A stretch of 64,000 bases of DNA, from NCBI RefSeq assembly GCF_020085105.1, contig NC_058061.1:5837784-5901783 (forward strand), given 5' to 3'. Under the pieces are notes generated by a model that had not been told where the DNA came from, ran no database searches, and worked only from the letters and a program-made list of their open reading frames with translations. Origin of the DNA: Siniperca chuatsi. Lineage: Eukaryota; Chordata; Actinopteri; Centrarchiformes; Sinipercidae. The position numbers were made by a program, and so were the translations under genes. Positions 50,201 to 61,588 of the stretch are shown one piece after another (the stretch's first letter is position 1; each line of letters starts with the position of its first letter).

Positions 50201-53200
50201 GCCTTCATTTTAGCCTGAAGTGTCGTCCGACCCCATCTAAAGGCAAATTTATAGCCTTTCTGAAAAGTTCAGATCCTGCACTGCATTTGAATCATGCATC
50301 AAACAATGTGGAATCATGTTAAACAATCACGCAGGGAGCAAAAAAGTACCAATTTCTCCAGCAACAGTAGTAAAGCCTCAATAGACCATGATGCAATGAG
50401 TACTAGGCAACTCTTCCTTTATGTCACCTACCTCACTCTCTTATTCTTACTATCGCTATAGGATATTCTTTTAATTCAAAAGCATTAATATATTTACATA
50501 ATATAAATATAGTGTATGAGCTGTAGTAGTCTTCTTTATTTCAAACCAGTCAACTGAAGCAGCAACTTCTTATTTGGGAAACAACAGTGATTGTGAATCA
50601 TCTTTAACTAAGAAATGTTTGTTATGTAACAGTGGATCAAGTCTATGGATGATCGAGGGCAGACCTACTACTATCTGAGAGACGGCTCCAAGTCTCAGTG
50701 GAACCTGCCTGAGGTAAAGATCCTTCACTACACGGGGGATCAATGATCAAGTTTCCACTTTGTTCATGATGTACAGTAGATGGCAATATGTATCATTCAG
50801 GACACGAACCCAGCCAAAAAGTAGTAGTAAGTAGTAGTAAATTAAACTAAACTAAACTGTGTTTTGGTCCCTCCAGGCCCCTGTAGATCCTGGCCCGTTC
50901 AGGATGGAGAATGGTGTCGAGGCAGACAATGTGTCAGTCATGAAAAACTGGAGACACACCATGGGACCTGCACAGCTCGTCTCAGCCCAGGATGACGGGG
51001 TACATACACACTCTCACACCCACTCAGACCTGCATGTACATGTACACGGTGTATCGCACATCCAGGGTGTGTCAGCCGGCTTAAACAGAAAGCTTTAGTC
51101 AGGCAGAAGTAGTGAGGGCGAGTCCCTGTGTAACAGCCGACACTCCCAGGTTTTTAAACCCTTATTTAGCAAGGCAAATCAACTGCAGTGCATCGTATTT
51201 ACAGTAACAGCTTGAGGACAGAGCTGCAGAGGGAGGGAGAGGGAGGGCTACAATTGTCACAAACACTGGGGAGTTGCTGGATACATCCCACCCAGATTTA
51301 ACAAAAAAGTGATCTTATCCTCTAATAATGTTTGTAGATGTAACTGGGTGACTTTGGCACATACAAGGTGTACTGTACATTCACACTACATGGCCAAAAG
51401 TATGTGGACACCTGAAAATTCCAAATATATGTGATTGTTGGTCATGTCGTTCCCATACCATGGGCATTATTCTGCTGCTAAAACAAGCTTTCCACAAGAT
51501 TTTGAAACCTGGCTGCAGGGATTTGCTCCCATTCAACCACAAGAGCATCAATGAGGTCCAACACTGATGTTGTATGATAAGTTCTGGGCCACAGTCAGTG
51601 ATCCAGTTCATCCAAAAGGTGTTGTTGGATGGGGTTGAGGCTCTGTGCAGGCCAGTCAAGTTCTTCCACACCAAACTGGGAAAACCATTTCTTTGTGGAC
51701 TTTGCGGGAGCATTGTCATGTTGTAACAGGAAAGGGACAAACACAAACTGTTGACACAAAGTTGGAAGCACACTATTGTCTTAAATATCACTGTATGCTG
51801 TAGCACCAAGATATCAAACTCAAGGTCTGAGCCCAAACCGTGAAGAACAGCCCCCGACCAAAAGTACACAAAAGTATGTGGATACCCCTGTACTCTTTTG
51901 GCCATATAGTGTCTGTTTTTATTAATGTGATGAATGGAAATGATCGTAAAGAGGCTTGCTAGTGATTTTTTTAAAATAACCAATTTTTCCTTTTTTTGTA
52001 TGTAGAACATTGGACACATAAACACAACCATAGAGAAAAATCAGCATACAACTAAATAAAAAAAATTAATAAAGCAAAAGGAAAACAGCTGAAAGTGTCA
52101 AAGAAAACATTGTTTTGTCATTTTTACATTTACTACTAGTTACTACTAAGTATTTTTTCACAATCACAGCTAGTCTAGATACTTAGTGTGCATTGTACAA
52201 AGAAATGTAAATCTTATCTGGTGATTTCTGGTTATTATTCTAAATCAAATTTTTGTGCTCTGGTCTTGTGATTTTATGAATTCTAAATCCTAAAATCTCC
52301 TTCTGCTGTTCTTCCCCTGTTGTTCAGAGGTTTGTCCCAACTCACAGGAGGAACACGTCAGACTACGGCAGCGACAGCTCCAGTACAGGAAACTCTCCAG
52401 AGACGCAGCATAATGTGAGTGGTCTGCTGACATTTGTTACTCTAGAGTAACTAGAGGCTGAATAAATGACAGTTTGCTAGCCATTAAGTACTGTGACCTG
52501 CCCCGTATCTGAGTGGTGCTTTGTGTCTCTCTCTTAAGGCCTATGGGTTTAGAGCCTGGAGAAACCCCTATTATCTGACCTCAAGGTGGCTGCGCTATAA
52601 TGTGGGTTGCTAGTTTGAGCGTTCACCTGAGCTTGATACATAGATAGCAGCGTCTATCTATGATGGGCTAAAGGTGTGACTGTAGATCACTTAAGGAGCA
52701 TTTGTTGCACTTGAACAGACGTGTCTCATTCACTACATCAAATATTATGTTCATTTCAACTCTCCTGTCTCTCATTTAGTGAGCCTGATAAACCTACTGT
52801 TTATATTCCCATTGTCATCTACTGTATACCTCATAGGGATTTGAGGTCATGTCCTGCTGTATTCAGGTAGTTCAAGGGTTAATCCGCCATACACTTCACT
52901 GCAGATTTTTTACATATAAATGTACAGTGAACAACCAGAATGAGCAGCTGGGACGATGGGAAAACTAATTATATATAGCCACACAGATCCACAACATGCA
53001 GCAACAGTTGTTATTACTAAATTAGTGTTTTACGCCTCCAGCACTTTAATGGACTAAATACAGCTGTCTGTTGTTCATATTCAACAGAAGGTCCTGCATC
53101 CTGAGTGCCACTGACAAAATGCCGGAAAATGTTAAGTCGATGAAATATTAAAAATATGTACATCAAAGGAAAAGTCTGGTGATATTCTACATTTTTCTTC

Positions 53201-56200
53201 TCTTCAACAAATCTCATGAAAAGACCAAGTATTGTGTGTGCATCCAAAGCGTGATATATCTTATTCCTCTGTGCCATGGAAAACTATTAAAGACACATGA
53301 ATGAGCCACACTGTTGCACTGGGTGACATGTTCCTTCATTACCATGAACACACACACGGCTACAAATAGTTCCAATAAATGCACAATTTACTCCTGTTTG
53401 AATGACATCTACTAAAAACTACAGTGACCAGCTGTTTTAGTAAATGTAGATTTATATTCATGAATCATTTTTAAACATTTACGTTTTTGTTAGGTGTGAA
53501 TGAGCTTGAGGCTGAGTTTCAGAGACAGGGAGGGCAAGTCAGAAAGTATTGACAGACAGACTAACACATTGTTGGTTTTGGTCTTTTCATGGAATTCGTT
53601 GACAATAACAAAAATTTAGAATAACACCAGCCTTATCCTTTAATCATACACATAATACCTGTGAATACCAAATGAAATACATCTTAATGAAAAACTTCCC
53701 TGTGTCTTGGGAAAGTCCCATCTGCAAGTCGAAACATGGATGGATGATCAAAATCTTTGACTTTTTAGGATATGAGGCATATAAGGAATTAATAACTGTG
53801 CACATATTGTAATAGAGAAGTTTATATGTGAATGCTGTTGAGCATAATTTTACATGCATGGCTTTATTGATGAAGCTTGTGTTCAGCATTGTAATCAGAA
53901 TTGTGTGTCCCTCATATCATCACACAATTTGACTTTACACACAACGCGTAACAATTACAAATAGTCTATAAAGAATTAAAAATGTTGTGATCTTTTACAT
54001 TTTCAGGTGCAGAACTTAGAGAAAGCAGGAATTCTCAACAAAACAAAAGTGTCTGAAAACGGCAAGAAAGTAAGGTAAGCTAAATCTTCACTTTGAGGGC
54101 TTTTTTATGCCGTGGCCGGAGGCATTATGTTATCAGGTTGTCTGTCCGTCCGTCCCATTCTCGTGAACGCGATATCTCAGGAACGCCTTGAGGGAATTTC
54201 TTCAAGTTTGGCACAAACGTCCACTTGGACTCAAGGATGAACTGATTAGAGCTGGTGGTCAAAGGTCACTGTGACCTCACAAAACACATTTTTGGCCATA
54301 ACTTAAGAATTGATGACCATATCTCACAGTTGGTTGGACAATTAACTCGTGACACTTTTGACTCAAAGGTCAAAGGTCGCTGTGACCTCAAAATGACCTT
54401 GACAAACACATTTTTGGCCATAACTCAAGAATTGATGTGGTAATTAGGACAACATTTCACACAGATGTTTAATGAGATACAACGGTGATTTTTTACCCAA
54501 AAGGTCAAAGGTCATTTTCATTGTGACATCATAATGTCCTGGAAATACACTTTTTTGGCCATTATTCTACACCATAACTCAGGAACAGAAGGGGAGATTG
54601 TGACCATATTTCATATTTGTCAGGCACTGAATAGGTGACACTTTTGACTCAAAGGACAAAGGTCATTGTGAGCTAAAAATAGGTTTTTAGACATAATTTT
54701 AGAATGAACTGGGCGATTCCAGATTTCAGACACATGTTGACTGGGACGACACAATGAGTAAATAATAACTAGCACAGTTTGGGCTTTCCTCCATCTCGTC
54801 CATTCTGCCTTTCACTTCCTGCGTCATTCTGAATTTTGAGCGTCATCGGAAACAACGTATTGGAGCGCGCCTAATCTTAAACTGCAACTTGACTGGTTGG
54901 CGGCGGAAAATAACCGCAATTCTAGTTTGCATTTGTGACATTCTCACGTTTCAGTTTTTGAATATGGGTGTGTTTGGAGTCATGTGTCATCTCCCCCAAA
55001 GCTGTCCATTGCTTTGTTCTGTGGTAGTGATGGTTATTCCCCCATTTCAGGAAAAACTGGACCCAGACATGGACGGTTCTCCACGGAGGAGTGCTGACAT
55101 TCCACAAAGACCCAAAGTCTGCAGTAACAGGAGCCTCGGTACGATATAAGTATTAATAATAGAAGGACTCACAGGAGAGGAAAGTGCTCATCGTGCGTTA
55201 AGAAGAAGCTGTGACATCTGAATGCTGCATTCCTGCTCATGTTACATTTTGTACATTTCTGAGAGGGTTATGACTGGGTGAGAAGTTATAGACAGAATTA
55301 GCCACTGACTTTTTTTCGTGTCTTGAAGTTGTAATACGTTGCCTGAAACTTTTTATAATTTAGTCTGCACTTGGTATCATGCTTCATATCTAAGATAGGA
55401 AACATAAAACCGCAGCATAGTGCTGACTGGTTCTGTCACCTTTTATGAGGAGTGACAGCACAGACAAGCCCTCAAATCATAAGCTGACAGGGACAGTCAC
55501 AGCTTTTGTGTAACGCAGCTTGTTTCTTGGAATGCGGCGCCGTCAGTTTCGTAAACAGCTGTATTTTTTTTCTCCATGCAGAACAAGACCAATCAGATTG
55601 TTCCGGAGGTCACGGTGGACCTGCGAGGAGCAACGATTGGCTGGGCCTCAAAGGACAAATCCAGCAAAAAGAATGTGTTAGAGGTGTGTTCGTTTGTTGA
55701 CAAAGGATAGAATGCAATGTGTGCCATGTTTTTATCTTCAGCAAACAACACGTGTGCTTATATTTTTAGTTCTGTTATCTCCATTTAAGAACTGAGCACC
55801 TACAGTGTGTAATTTATGCTTCTCAACTAAAACATGATCTCATGTATTTATGTCAGATATTGAAATAAATGAGTTAATGAGAGATCATCTGGGAATGATC
55901 TAAATGTGATTTGTGATTCACATAATTATTGTTTCCCAAAATAGGTCTGATGAATTGTACTTCAATATCTCATAATCTCTCCTCCAGTTAAAAGGCAAGA
56001 ATGGTGTGGAGTTTCTGATACAGTACGACACAGAAAGCATCATCACTGACTGGCACAAAGTCTTAATGGACACCATACGACAACTGGTGAGTCCTATCAT
56101 TGCCCATAACTGAAAATTAAACTGCAAAAAAAAATCTGTCTGTAATTGTTTGACATCTTGGGGAATACGCTTATTTGCTTTAGAGAATGTGGAGGTGTCA

Positions 56201-58843
56201 TCACAGTGTATGTTTCTTGAAACAAAAAAGAATATTTCAGATTGCTGCACGTCAATCAATCAAAAATAATGCCTTTTTACTTTAGAAAATACTTTAAATA
56301 CATTGATTTGCATTGGAAATATTCTTAATGCACGGGCAGATTTCATTATTTTAAGAAAAACACACTTTAAGGAGTGAATTACAGGCAAAAAGATATTAAG
56401 AATAAGGAGATTTTTGCAGTATATGTTCAAGTTGCTGGATTTGTCTTTCTATGTGACAAATCTCTTTATTTTGATAAATGACACGGATTAAATACTGTTT
56501 AATTCAGCTAATCGTGCAGTCAATAGCGTGCAGAACTTCTGTTTGATTTACTCAATTTGTGTGTCTGTTCATCAGGAGTACAAGGACCATCATTCAGAGG
56601 ACGAGGACGGGGACTTATATGAGAAGATCGCCTGCACAGAGCGAGATGACAAGTTTGGAAGCAGCACGGACAAGCGAAGACGTGAGTTGAAAAAACCCAA
56701 CATTTTCCTTGTTTAACTGTGGCATGAATGATGTAATCATTTTGACCCAGTTAGCTATATCAGGCTACAATTACAACAGTTTTAAATGTCTAACATTGCT
56801 TTTTCTAGCCTCCAGGCCGAGTGTCACACCCTCATCCAGCTCTGCAGGAGACACAGACCAGAAGAGGGTTCGAACCAAGCTGATGAAGTTCCTCATGAAA
56901 CGGCCCACACTGCAGTCTGTCAAGGAGAAAGGCTACATCCGAGGTAATTTCAAACAGCCGCAACGAAATGTAGTTCTTATCAGGCTGTGTTTGATTTGAA
57001 TAGAAGCAAATGGAAAAAGGCACAAAGCAGAAAATCAAAGCAGAGGTGTCTATAATTCATGAGTTTCACCCTAATAAGACACAATAATAATTGAAGACAT
57101 TAAATGTGCTGGTACTATATATGCAGTACAGATTACAATAAAAGGTTCATAAGATAAAAGCAAAGAAAAACTGCAACAATAAAAATAGGGATACAGAAAG
57201 GTAAGATAAAGTGCTAAATTCTGTGGGAAACCAAGAGGCAGTTTATGGTGTATTAGGATTAAGAGACCAATCCTAACAATTCTTTTCTGAAGAAAGGAAG
57301 TTGTAGTTTTTTTTTTCTTGGAGGAGTAGCTGTTGTGCTGGCGATAGCTGCGGTCTTGTTACTATTAATATATGATGACGCATTATGTATATTTTGAGAA
57401 AATTCACACAGTTTTTTCATATTCTGATGCTTATTTTACTGTTTGTCTGTATATTGCATGTACAAATTAAAATATATTTATTTATTTTGTACTCATTTCC
57501 TACTGCATATATTATATATACTTATTATTTTTTATTGCAGTTAAATTGTACTACTGCATATATACATGCTGTAATCTGTACGTTTTACAATATGTGAAGT
57601 TTAACACATAGTATATACTTACATATTCTAATATTGACTGATTCATTGATTGATTGATTTCTTCTATTTATGTTATATTTTCCAATGTAACAACTACATT
57701 TTCTCAAATTGAGTATTTATTCATTCTGTCTTCTTATTTTATGTGTTACAAGGATTATTAATATTTTCGATGGGATTATAATACTGCTACTACAACCACT
57801 ACTATTATTACTACTGCTACTACTACTAATAATAATGTTATTATTTCCTGTAGACAATGTGTTTGGTTGCCATCTGGCCACACTGTGTACACAAGAGAGG
57901 ACCACAGTTCCTAGTTTTGTGGAGAAATGTATCACAGCAGTGGAAAAGAGAGGTAATCCACCTTGTTTATGTCACTCCCTGCATCATATTGTCATAAGTA
58001 CTTTTGCTGTGTGCAGTATAGAAGTTGACTTATTGGTGCTGATGTGTCGATTTACAGGTTTAGACATTGATGGACTCTACAGAGTGAGTGGGAACCTCGC
58101 TGTCATTCAGAAACTACGCTTCAAAGCCGATCACGGTAATGTTTACAAGTTTACGTGTATTAAACTCAATAATTCAGTCATTTACTTTACATACAAAGAA
58201 AGAAAGCAGAGCATTCACAGTGCTTAGAAGGGTTCACTGCAGCATCTCACTGTAGATAGCAGCGCCCCCTGCTGTGTTTTAATGGGCTGTGCACCTGTTG
58301 TGTTAAAACAGAGGAGCTGGACCTCGAGGACGGCCAGTGGGAGGACGTTCACGTAATCACCGGAGCGCTGAAGTTGTTTTTCCGAGAGCTTCCTGAGCCA
58401 CTTTTCCCGTACAGCCACTTTAATAAGTTCATCTCAGCCATCAGTAAGCAGATTTTTTAATCCATAGATCTAATTTGAACAGACTATATAACCTTTTCTA
58501 AGGACAAACCTTTGTATATTTGGTCTGAATACAGCAAATATCTAAATTGGTTGGTAGATGTTAACTGTGTTTAAAACTGATTAATAACTTGTGTCCTGTT
58601 TTTCTAGGAATTCCTGATTACAACACAAAACTGTCTTGCATTTATGACCTGGTCAAGTCACTTCCTCCTTCAAATCATGATACCATGAAACTGCTTTTTG
58701 GGCATTTACGCAGGTATGCTTCTTTTTTTAAATCATTTTCTGTTTTATCTTTTTTTGCCATCAAACAGTTTGAGAACTTGTAACAGATAAATAAAAGTTG
58801 ATGTAAGAATATAATTTAATAAGTCTCATCTCAGTTGTTGGAT

Positions 58844-58876
<33 letters not shown>

Positions 58877-59373
58877 ATATAATATAATAAGATAAGATAA
58901 TCCTTTATTGATCCCCCAAGGAAAAATTTGGGTGTTACAGCAGCACAAAAACAGATATAAGTACAGATAAATAGAGGAACTTAAAATAAAATAGATAAAT
59001 TATAAGAATATAAAATAAAAAACAGAAGAGAATAAAAATGAAACTATACAAGAGCAATTCAACTCAAAACTCAAACTAACAGACAATAGCAGTGCACATA
59101 CGATATCCACAACTGGTGTTGTACATGAGCTGAGCAACAGTATCCAGGAAAATTATAACTCCTCACATTATCATCCCTTTTTTTTCCTCCGACAGGGTCA
59201 TTCAATATGGGGAGGACAATCGCATGACTGTGCAGAATGTGGCAATTGTATTCGGCCCGACGCTGCTTCGGCCAGAGATGGAGTCAGCCAACATCACCAT
59301 GCACATGGTCTTTCAGAACCAGATAGTGGAGTTCATCCTGAATGAATATGAGCGTATCTTCTACTCGAGCTAA
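37708..59373 (+). CDS. arhgap27: Rho GTPase-activating protein 27, complete, 17-18 coding exons
   Basis: Exons: 37708-38472, (38576-38608 optional), 48272-48745, 49874-50113, 50633-50713, 50877-50999, 52328-52414, 54007-54074, 55051-55138, 55582-55683, 55988-56086, 56576-56681, 56809-56943, 57854-57952, 58058-58135, 58312-58443, 58608-58713, 59196-59373. All are GT-AG with agreeing phases, giving 986 or 997 residues (human about 889). Domains, numbered with the optional exon: SH3 at about 5-63 (EHWWHVRKD, PFYVPAQYVKELP); WW1 about 306-335; WW2 about 374-400; a degenerate WW followed by a WW at about 505-531; PH about 610-720 (KNWTQTWTVLHGGVLTFHKD); RhoGAP about 801-997 with the arginine finger R842 in GLYRVSG. 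The protein should switch off Rho-family GTPases, and in mammals it is linked to endocytosis. The pattern fits ARHGAP27 better than its paralogues ARHGAP9, 12 and 15. The ATG has a strong context (AGCATGG). Confidence 0.96.
38576..38608 (+). CDS. arhgap27: Candidate 33-nt microexon of arhgap27
   Basis: GATTTTCCAG lies just before it and AAAAG/GTAAAG ends it. The 33 nt are open in the frame of both neighbours (phase 0 to phase 0) and would insert PGEGAVLSREK between the SH3 exon and the first WW exon. Because 33 is a multiple of three, it could be a cassette exon. No homology evidence is available to me, and an alternative is that it is a chance match in a 9.8-kb intron. Confidence 0.45.
38830..39723. 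mobile_element. hAT-like MITE interrupted by another repeat
   Basis: Family blocks run from about 38830 (AAAAGTACTTAAGTT, ACTCATAATTCAGAAAAATGG) to about 39150 and resume at 39684 with ACAGTACTTGAGTAAATCTA, ending TTTCCACCACTG at 39723. The middle is the unclassified repeat listed next. Confidence 0.75.
39229..39683 (+). repeat. Unclassified interspersed repeat, copy 2, nested in a MITE
   Basis: It matches the 14438-14840 copy through AAGAATCAAAATCGATGCAG, CTTGTCAAAACCTGG, ACCCACAATGCA and CACTTCTTTCTAACTCCACA. The open frame of copy 1 is not kept. The right end GTTTCCCTTCGA corresponds to GTTCCCCTTTAA of copy 1. The left end is uncertain. Confidence 0.75.
39724..44269 (+). other. arhgap27 intron, nothing further recognised
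   Basis: No conserved exon was found. A stretch around 40.0-40.44 kb is somewhat CpG-richer and contains TTTCAG/GTAAGT at 40438, which could be a leader exon of an alternative transcript, but nothing else supports it. A 94-codon frame at 42077-42361 has no recognisable domain. Confidence 0.4.
44270..44296. repeat. (CA)n microsatellite
   Basis: About 13 CA units inside a longer CA-rich patch, close upstream of the candidate internal first exon of arhgap27. Confidence 0.95.
44548..44622 (+). CDS. arhgap27: Candidate alternative first coding exon of arhgap27
   Basis: An ATG in strong Kozak context (AACATGG) opens 25 codons beginning MVDMYARVWSSHQAKRG and closing LPVVPQ, then a consensus donor CTCAG/GTAGGT. 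It ends in phase 0, matching the phase-0 acceptor of the WW1 exon at 48272. Joining them would give a protein without the SH3 domain. Short SH3-less isoforms are known for mammalian ARHGAP27. The open frame runs upstream to about 44416, so the transcription start is unclear. Confidence 0.5.
45280..45523 (+). mobile_element. SINE-like teleost repeat
   Basis: Layout and wording match a very common teleost short interspersed repeat: TTGTGCAAGACACTGAACCC, then CGGTGTGTGAATGTGTG, then GAAGCGCTTTGAGTAGCC, and the end CTATATAAGTACAGTCCATT. Recognised from memory; no tRNA-like head is visible in this copy. Confidence 0.65.
45528..46045. mobile_element. hAT-like MITE copy, right end missing
   Basis: It starts ATTCAGATCCTTTACTTAAG, the canonical left part of the family, and contains TTTTTTGTGAAATAATGCAT and AATGAAACCATCTGTGAAG blocks shared with other copies. 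It ends near AAAAAGTACAACATTTCC. Confidence 0.75.
46394..47056. mobile_element. hAT-like MITE, full-length copy
   Basis: Both termini are present: CAGTGGTGGAAGAAGTATTC at the left and AGTTACTTTCCACCACTG at the right, over 663 bp. No 8-bp target duplication is visible (CCTGTTGG against ACATGTTT). It is non-coding and is the best reference copy in the window. Confidence 0.85.
47057..48271 (+). other. arhgap27 intron upstream of the WW1 exon, nothing recognised
   Basis: No exon, RNA gene or clear transposon could be supported. Confidence 0.5.
49355..49550 (+). mobile_element. Teleost MITE-like repeat fragment
   Basis: It carries GACAGAGCCAGGCTAGCTGT, GTGCTAAGCTAAGCTAAACA and CAGACATGAGAGTGGTATC, a very common teleost repeat that I recognise from memory. 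Next to it, 49590-49790 contains weaker matches to the hAT-like family (GGGCCACAAGCCAGAAAGG). Confidence 0.6.
51384..51911 (-). mobile_element. Tc1-like transposon relic, internally deleted
   Basis: The ends are inverted: CACTACATGGCCAAAAGTAT on the left, and the right end reverse-complemented starts CACTATATGGCCAAAAGAGT. On the minus strand one frame still reads DNAPAKSTKKWFSQFG and DWPAQSLNPIQ, the catalytic-end signature of Tc1/mariner transposases (second aspartate in DNAP). The element is only 528 bp, the amino half is gone, and the surviving reading is broken across frames. The long minus-strand open frame here is a different, meaningless frame. No clear TA duplication is visible. Confidence 0.8.
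52415..54006 (+). other. arhgap27 intron, nothing recognised
   Basis: AT-rich intron between the exons at 52328 and 54007. No supported feature. Confidence 0.5.
54095..54760 (+). repeat. Intronic repeat of about four units carrying nuclear-receptor half-site arrays
   Basis: It begins GCCGTGGCCGGAGGCATTAT, a teleost repeat I recognise. Inside, a unit of 110-150 bp recurs about four times, each with an AGGTCA-rich block followed by a CATTTTTGGCCATAAC block. AGGTCACTGTGACCT (54263-54277) is a perfect consensus estrogen response element. AGGTCAAAGGTCA (54502-54514) is a perfect DR1. Weaker versions lie at 54367-54388 and 54660-54674. It lies in the intron between the two exons that encode the start of the PH domain. 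Confidence 0.8.
57778..57838. repeat. Trinucleotide-rich tract (ACT/ATT)n
   Basis: Irregular CTACTA, ATTATT and AATAAT runs just before the acceptor of the first RhoGAP exon at 57854. Confidence 0.8.
58846..59075. repeat. (CA)n microsatellite and LINE/SINE tail
   Basis: About 11 CA units and an AT-rich run are followed by GATAATCCTTTATTGATCCC, AGGAAAAATTTGGGTGTTAC and AGCAGCAC. This is a common teleost retroelement end read in the antisense direction (AATAAAGG on the minus strand). Recognised from memory. Confidence 0.6.
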
Positions 59374-60403
59374 AGAAGTCACAAGCCTCGAGTGCAGACC
59401 TGAGCAAACGTCTAAATGTGCTCAAGTTATTTGAAGTGCTAGATTTACCTTTTGCATGCACATAAACAGCTTCAGTACGACATCTAAATGAAACTCCTGT
59501 TGTAAAATAAGTTAAAGGGCTTGTCAAGTTTTCTTTGCTCAGAATATTTGAGGTTTAACCACATATAATTAGATAAAGGAATCTTCAAATGAGAATATTT
59601 GAAGCATGTTTAACCACTGTTTTGTCCAGATTTACTCCATAGGAGGCTGACACTGTTAGAACTACCTTTGGCAGTATTGTTGGATTGGAAATCGAGCCAC
59701 AAAGGTGTAAACAGGTGTGGTTTGGTTTCCTGTTTCAGAGCTTTTGAGCTTGTTGATTGGCTGGAAGGACTGTATCAGTTTGCTCTTGCTCCCTGAGACT
59801 CTAGCTGTCATTTTCTGGAGATTTTAATTGTTTATTTTTATTTTTTTGTTTGTTTTGTTTTGTCTAAATTGCAATGATAATAGAACCCAAGTCAAACTTG
59901 GACAGATGCATTAATGCTCTCTTTAAGAAATGATCAATGACTGCTTCCATCTTTATTTTAGAAAGTTTAATGACATTTAAATATTGTTTTCAATTTGAAA
60001 TTACAGTGTATCACATATGGCAATAACTGAGATTGTATTCTAATATTGTGTTTTTGTTTTCAGTCTCATTTTACCCATGAATTCTATTGTAATATAGAAA
60101 TGTATAAAAAGAAATATTAATACCAACATATTACTGTGAAGTAGATGGTGACATAGAATATTTGTGCAACCTGTAGATTATTTTCCACTGAAGTGTAAAA
60201 TGCCATATTTCAGTTATGCTGTACTTGAAGAAACTGTATAATAACACCATAGAAATATAAATTGTGATACATTTTTTGACAGTTCAGTCAGTCTGAAAAT
60301 GGATTCAGAAAAGTGGATTCTCAAAGAGATTTATGACCTGTAAATAGAAATAGTTGGCATATTTATGCTGAAAGTTGTTGAAAAAAAGTTATTCCATAAT
60401 AAA
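59374..60403 (+). terminator. arhgap27 3'-UTR and poly(A) signal
   Basis: AATAAA occurs at 60398-60403 (within CCATAATAAAAATAAC), about 1 kb after the stop, with T/TG-rich sequence after it. No other gene feature was seen in the 3'-UTR. Confidence 0.75.
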
Positions 60404-60539
60404 AATAACTTTGTAAAAAAGAACAGCTGTTTATTTATTCCTGTCAAAAGGCTCATGGAAATGTGTCTGTAAACAAACAACATAAACACAACAGTCTGGT
60501 ATCAATTTGAAATTGAGAGATAGTTAAGTCAAATGTTAT

Positions 60540-61348
60540 ATAACTCAAGTTCAAGTAAATAACCAGCAAAATGTACTTAAATTAAGAAAAAATACTAATT
60601 TTGCAGAATTGACTTTTTATCATGTATGGTACATTATTGTTTTACTATTACTGATGCGTTAATGTGTAAGCAGCCTTTAAATGCTGCTGTTAGGTGGAAC
60701 TATTTTTAAGTAGTTTATATACTGTTGGGTATGAAAAGGTATTGGTAACCCTTTATTTTTAACATTTCAATTGTTTCGCTTTGTCTGTAGATGTAGAACA
60801 GATTATCAATAGAATATATGTGACAATTCATGAACATACACTAACCAAGATGTTTTTTGTGCCTAAACCTAACCAAACCTTAACCACAGCGCTGTAATAT
60901 CAGAAAGTGGTTTTATTTTTGAAACAGCTGTTGTTGAATCTCAACTAATAAGCTGTTGAAATGTTACAAATACTCTATAAACTATCTGTAGGTGGACTAT
61001 CCAAATAAAGTGTTACCAAAGTATTAAGTGCCATTAAACAGTAATAATATATTTACTATTACTTACAGTTTACTAGCCTGTTTAATATTTTATTGTTACT
61101 TTGTAGTCTGCTACATGCACTTTATTTGACCATATTCAGATCAGTTATTGTATTTAGGTTTTTATAGACCCATGCACTTTTTTCAATGCTTGATGGTTTT
61201 GTCTGACGTTTTGTCAGTTTTCAAACCCTGGTCCTGAATGATAAATAAACCAACAAAAAAAAAAAACCCAACTTAATTCTCAAGTAAAGCACAAGTATCT
61301 CCAAAAGTATAGTACTTGAGTAAATGTACTTAGTTACCTTCCACCATT
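60540..61348. mobile_element. hAT-like MITE copy with insertions
   Basis: The left part shows CAAAATGTACTTAAATTAAG and TACTGATGCGTTAATGTGTA. The right end is AAAAGTATAGTACTTGAGTA through CCTTCCACCATTGG. The middle is interrupted by another repeat (60845-60945) and other sequence. Confidence 0.6.
60845..60945 (-). repeat. Dispersed repeat fragment, copy 2
   Basis: Reverse-complement match of the 4690-4775 copy (core CCTAACCAAACCTTAACCA). It lies inside the MITE listed at 60540-61348. Confidence 0.7.
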
Positions 61349-61548
61349 GGTAATTCATATAATTCATATAAACCACTTGTATTAATTTTTTATGTTTTAT
61401 ATAATTTATTTTTCAAATTTGTATGCCTTTTTTTTTTTACAATGTAACTATGTATACGTATTTGTATTCATATTTATTTATAATTTTTTTATTTTGTAAA
61501 GTCTTTGGTAAATCTGTGTAGTCGGAACCATTTGAGAGGTTGGACTCG

Positions 61549-61558
61549 CTTCCGGAAG
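61549..61558. promoter_or_regulatory. Palindromic ETS motif at the vps25 promoter
   Basis: CTTCCGGAAG, a perfect 10-bp palindrome with two overlapping ETS cores, lies 31 bp before the vps25 ATG. ETS sites of this type are common in TATA-less promoters of widely expressed genes. Confidence 0.6.
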
Positions 61559-61588
61559 CTGTCAGCTGTGAATACCGCATCAACTGCA

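Noticed and set aside
51381-52031. 216-codon minus-strand frame
   Set aside because: It overlaps a Tc1-like relic but in the wrong frame; the transposase motifs are read in a different frame.
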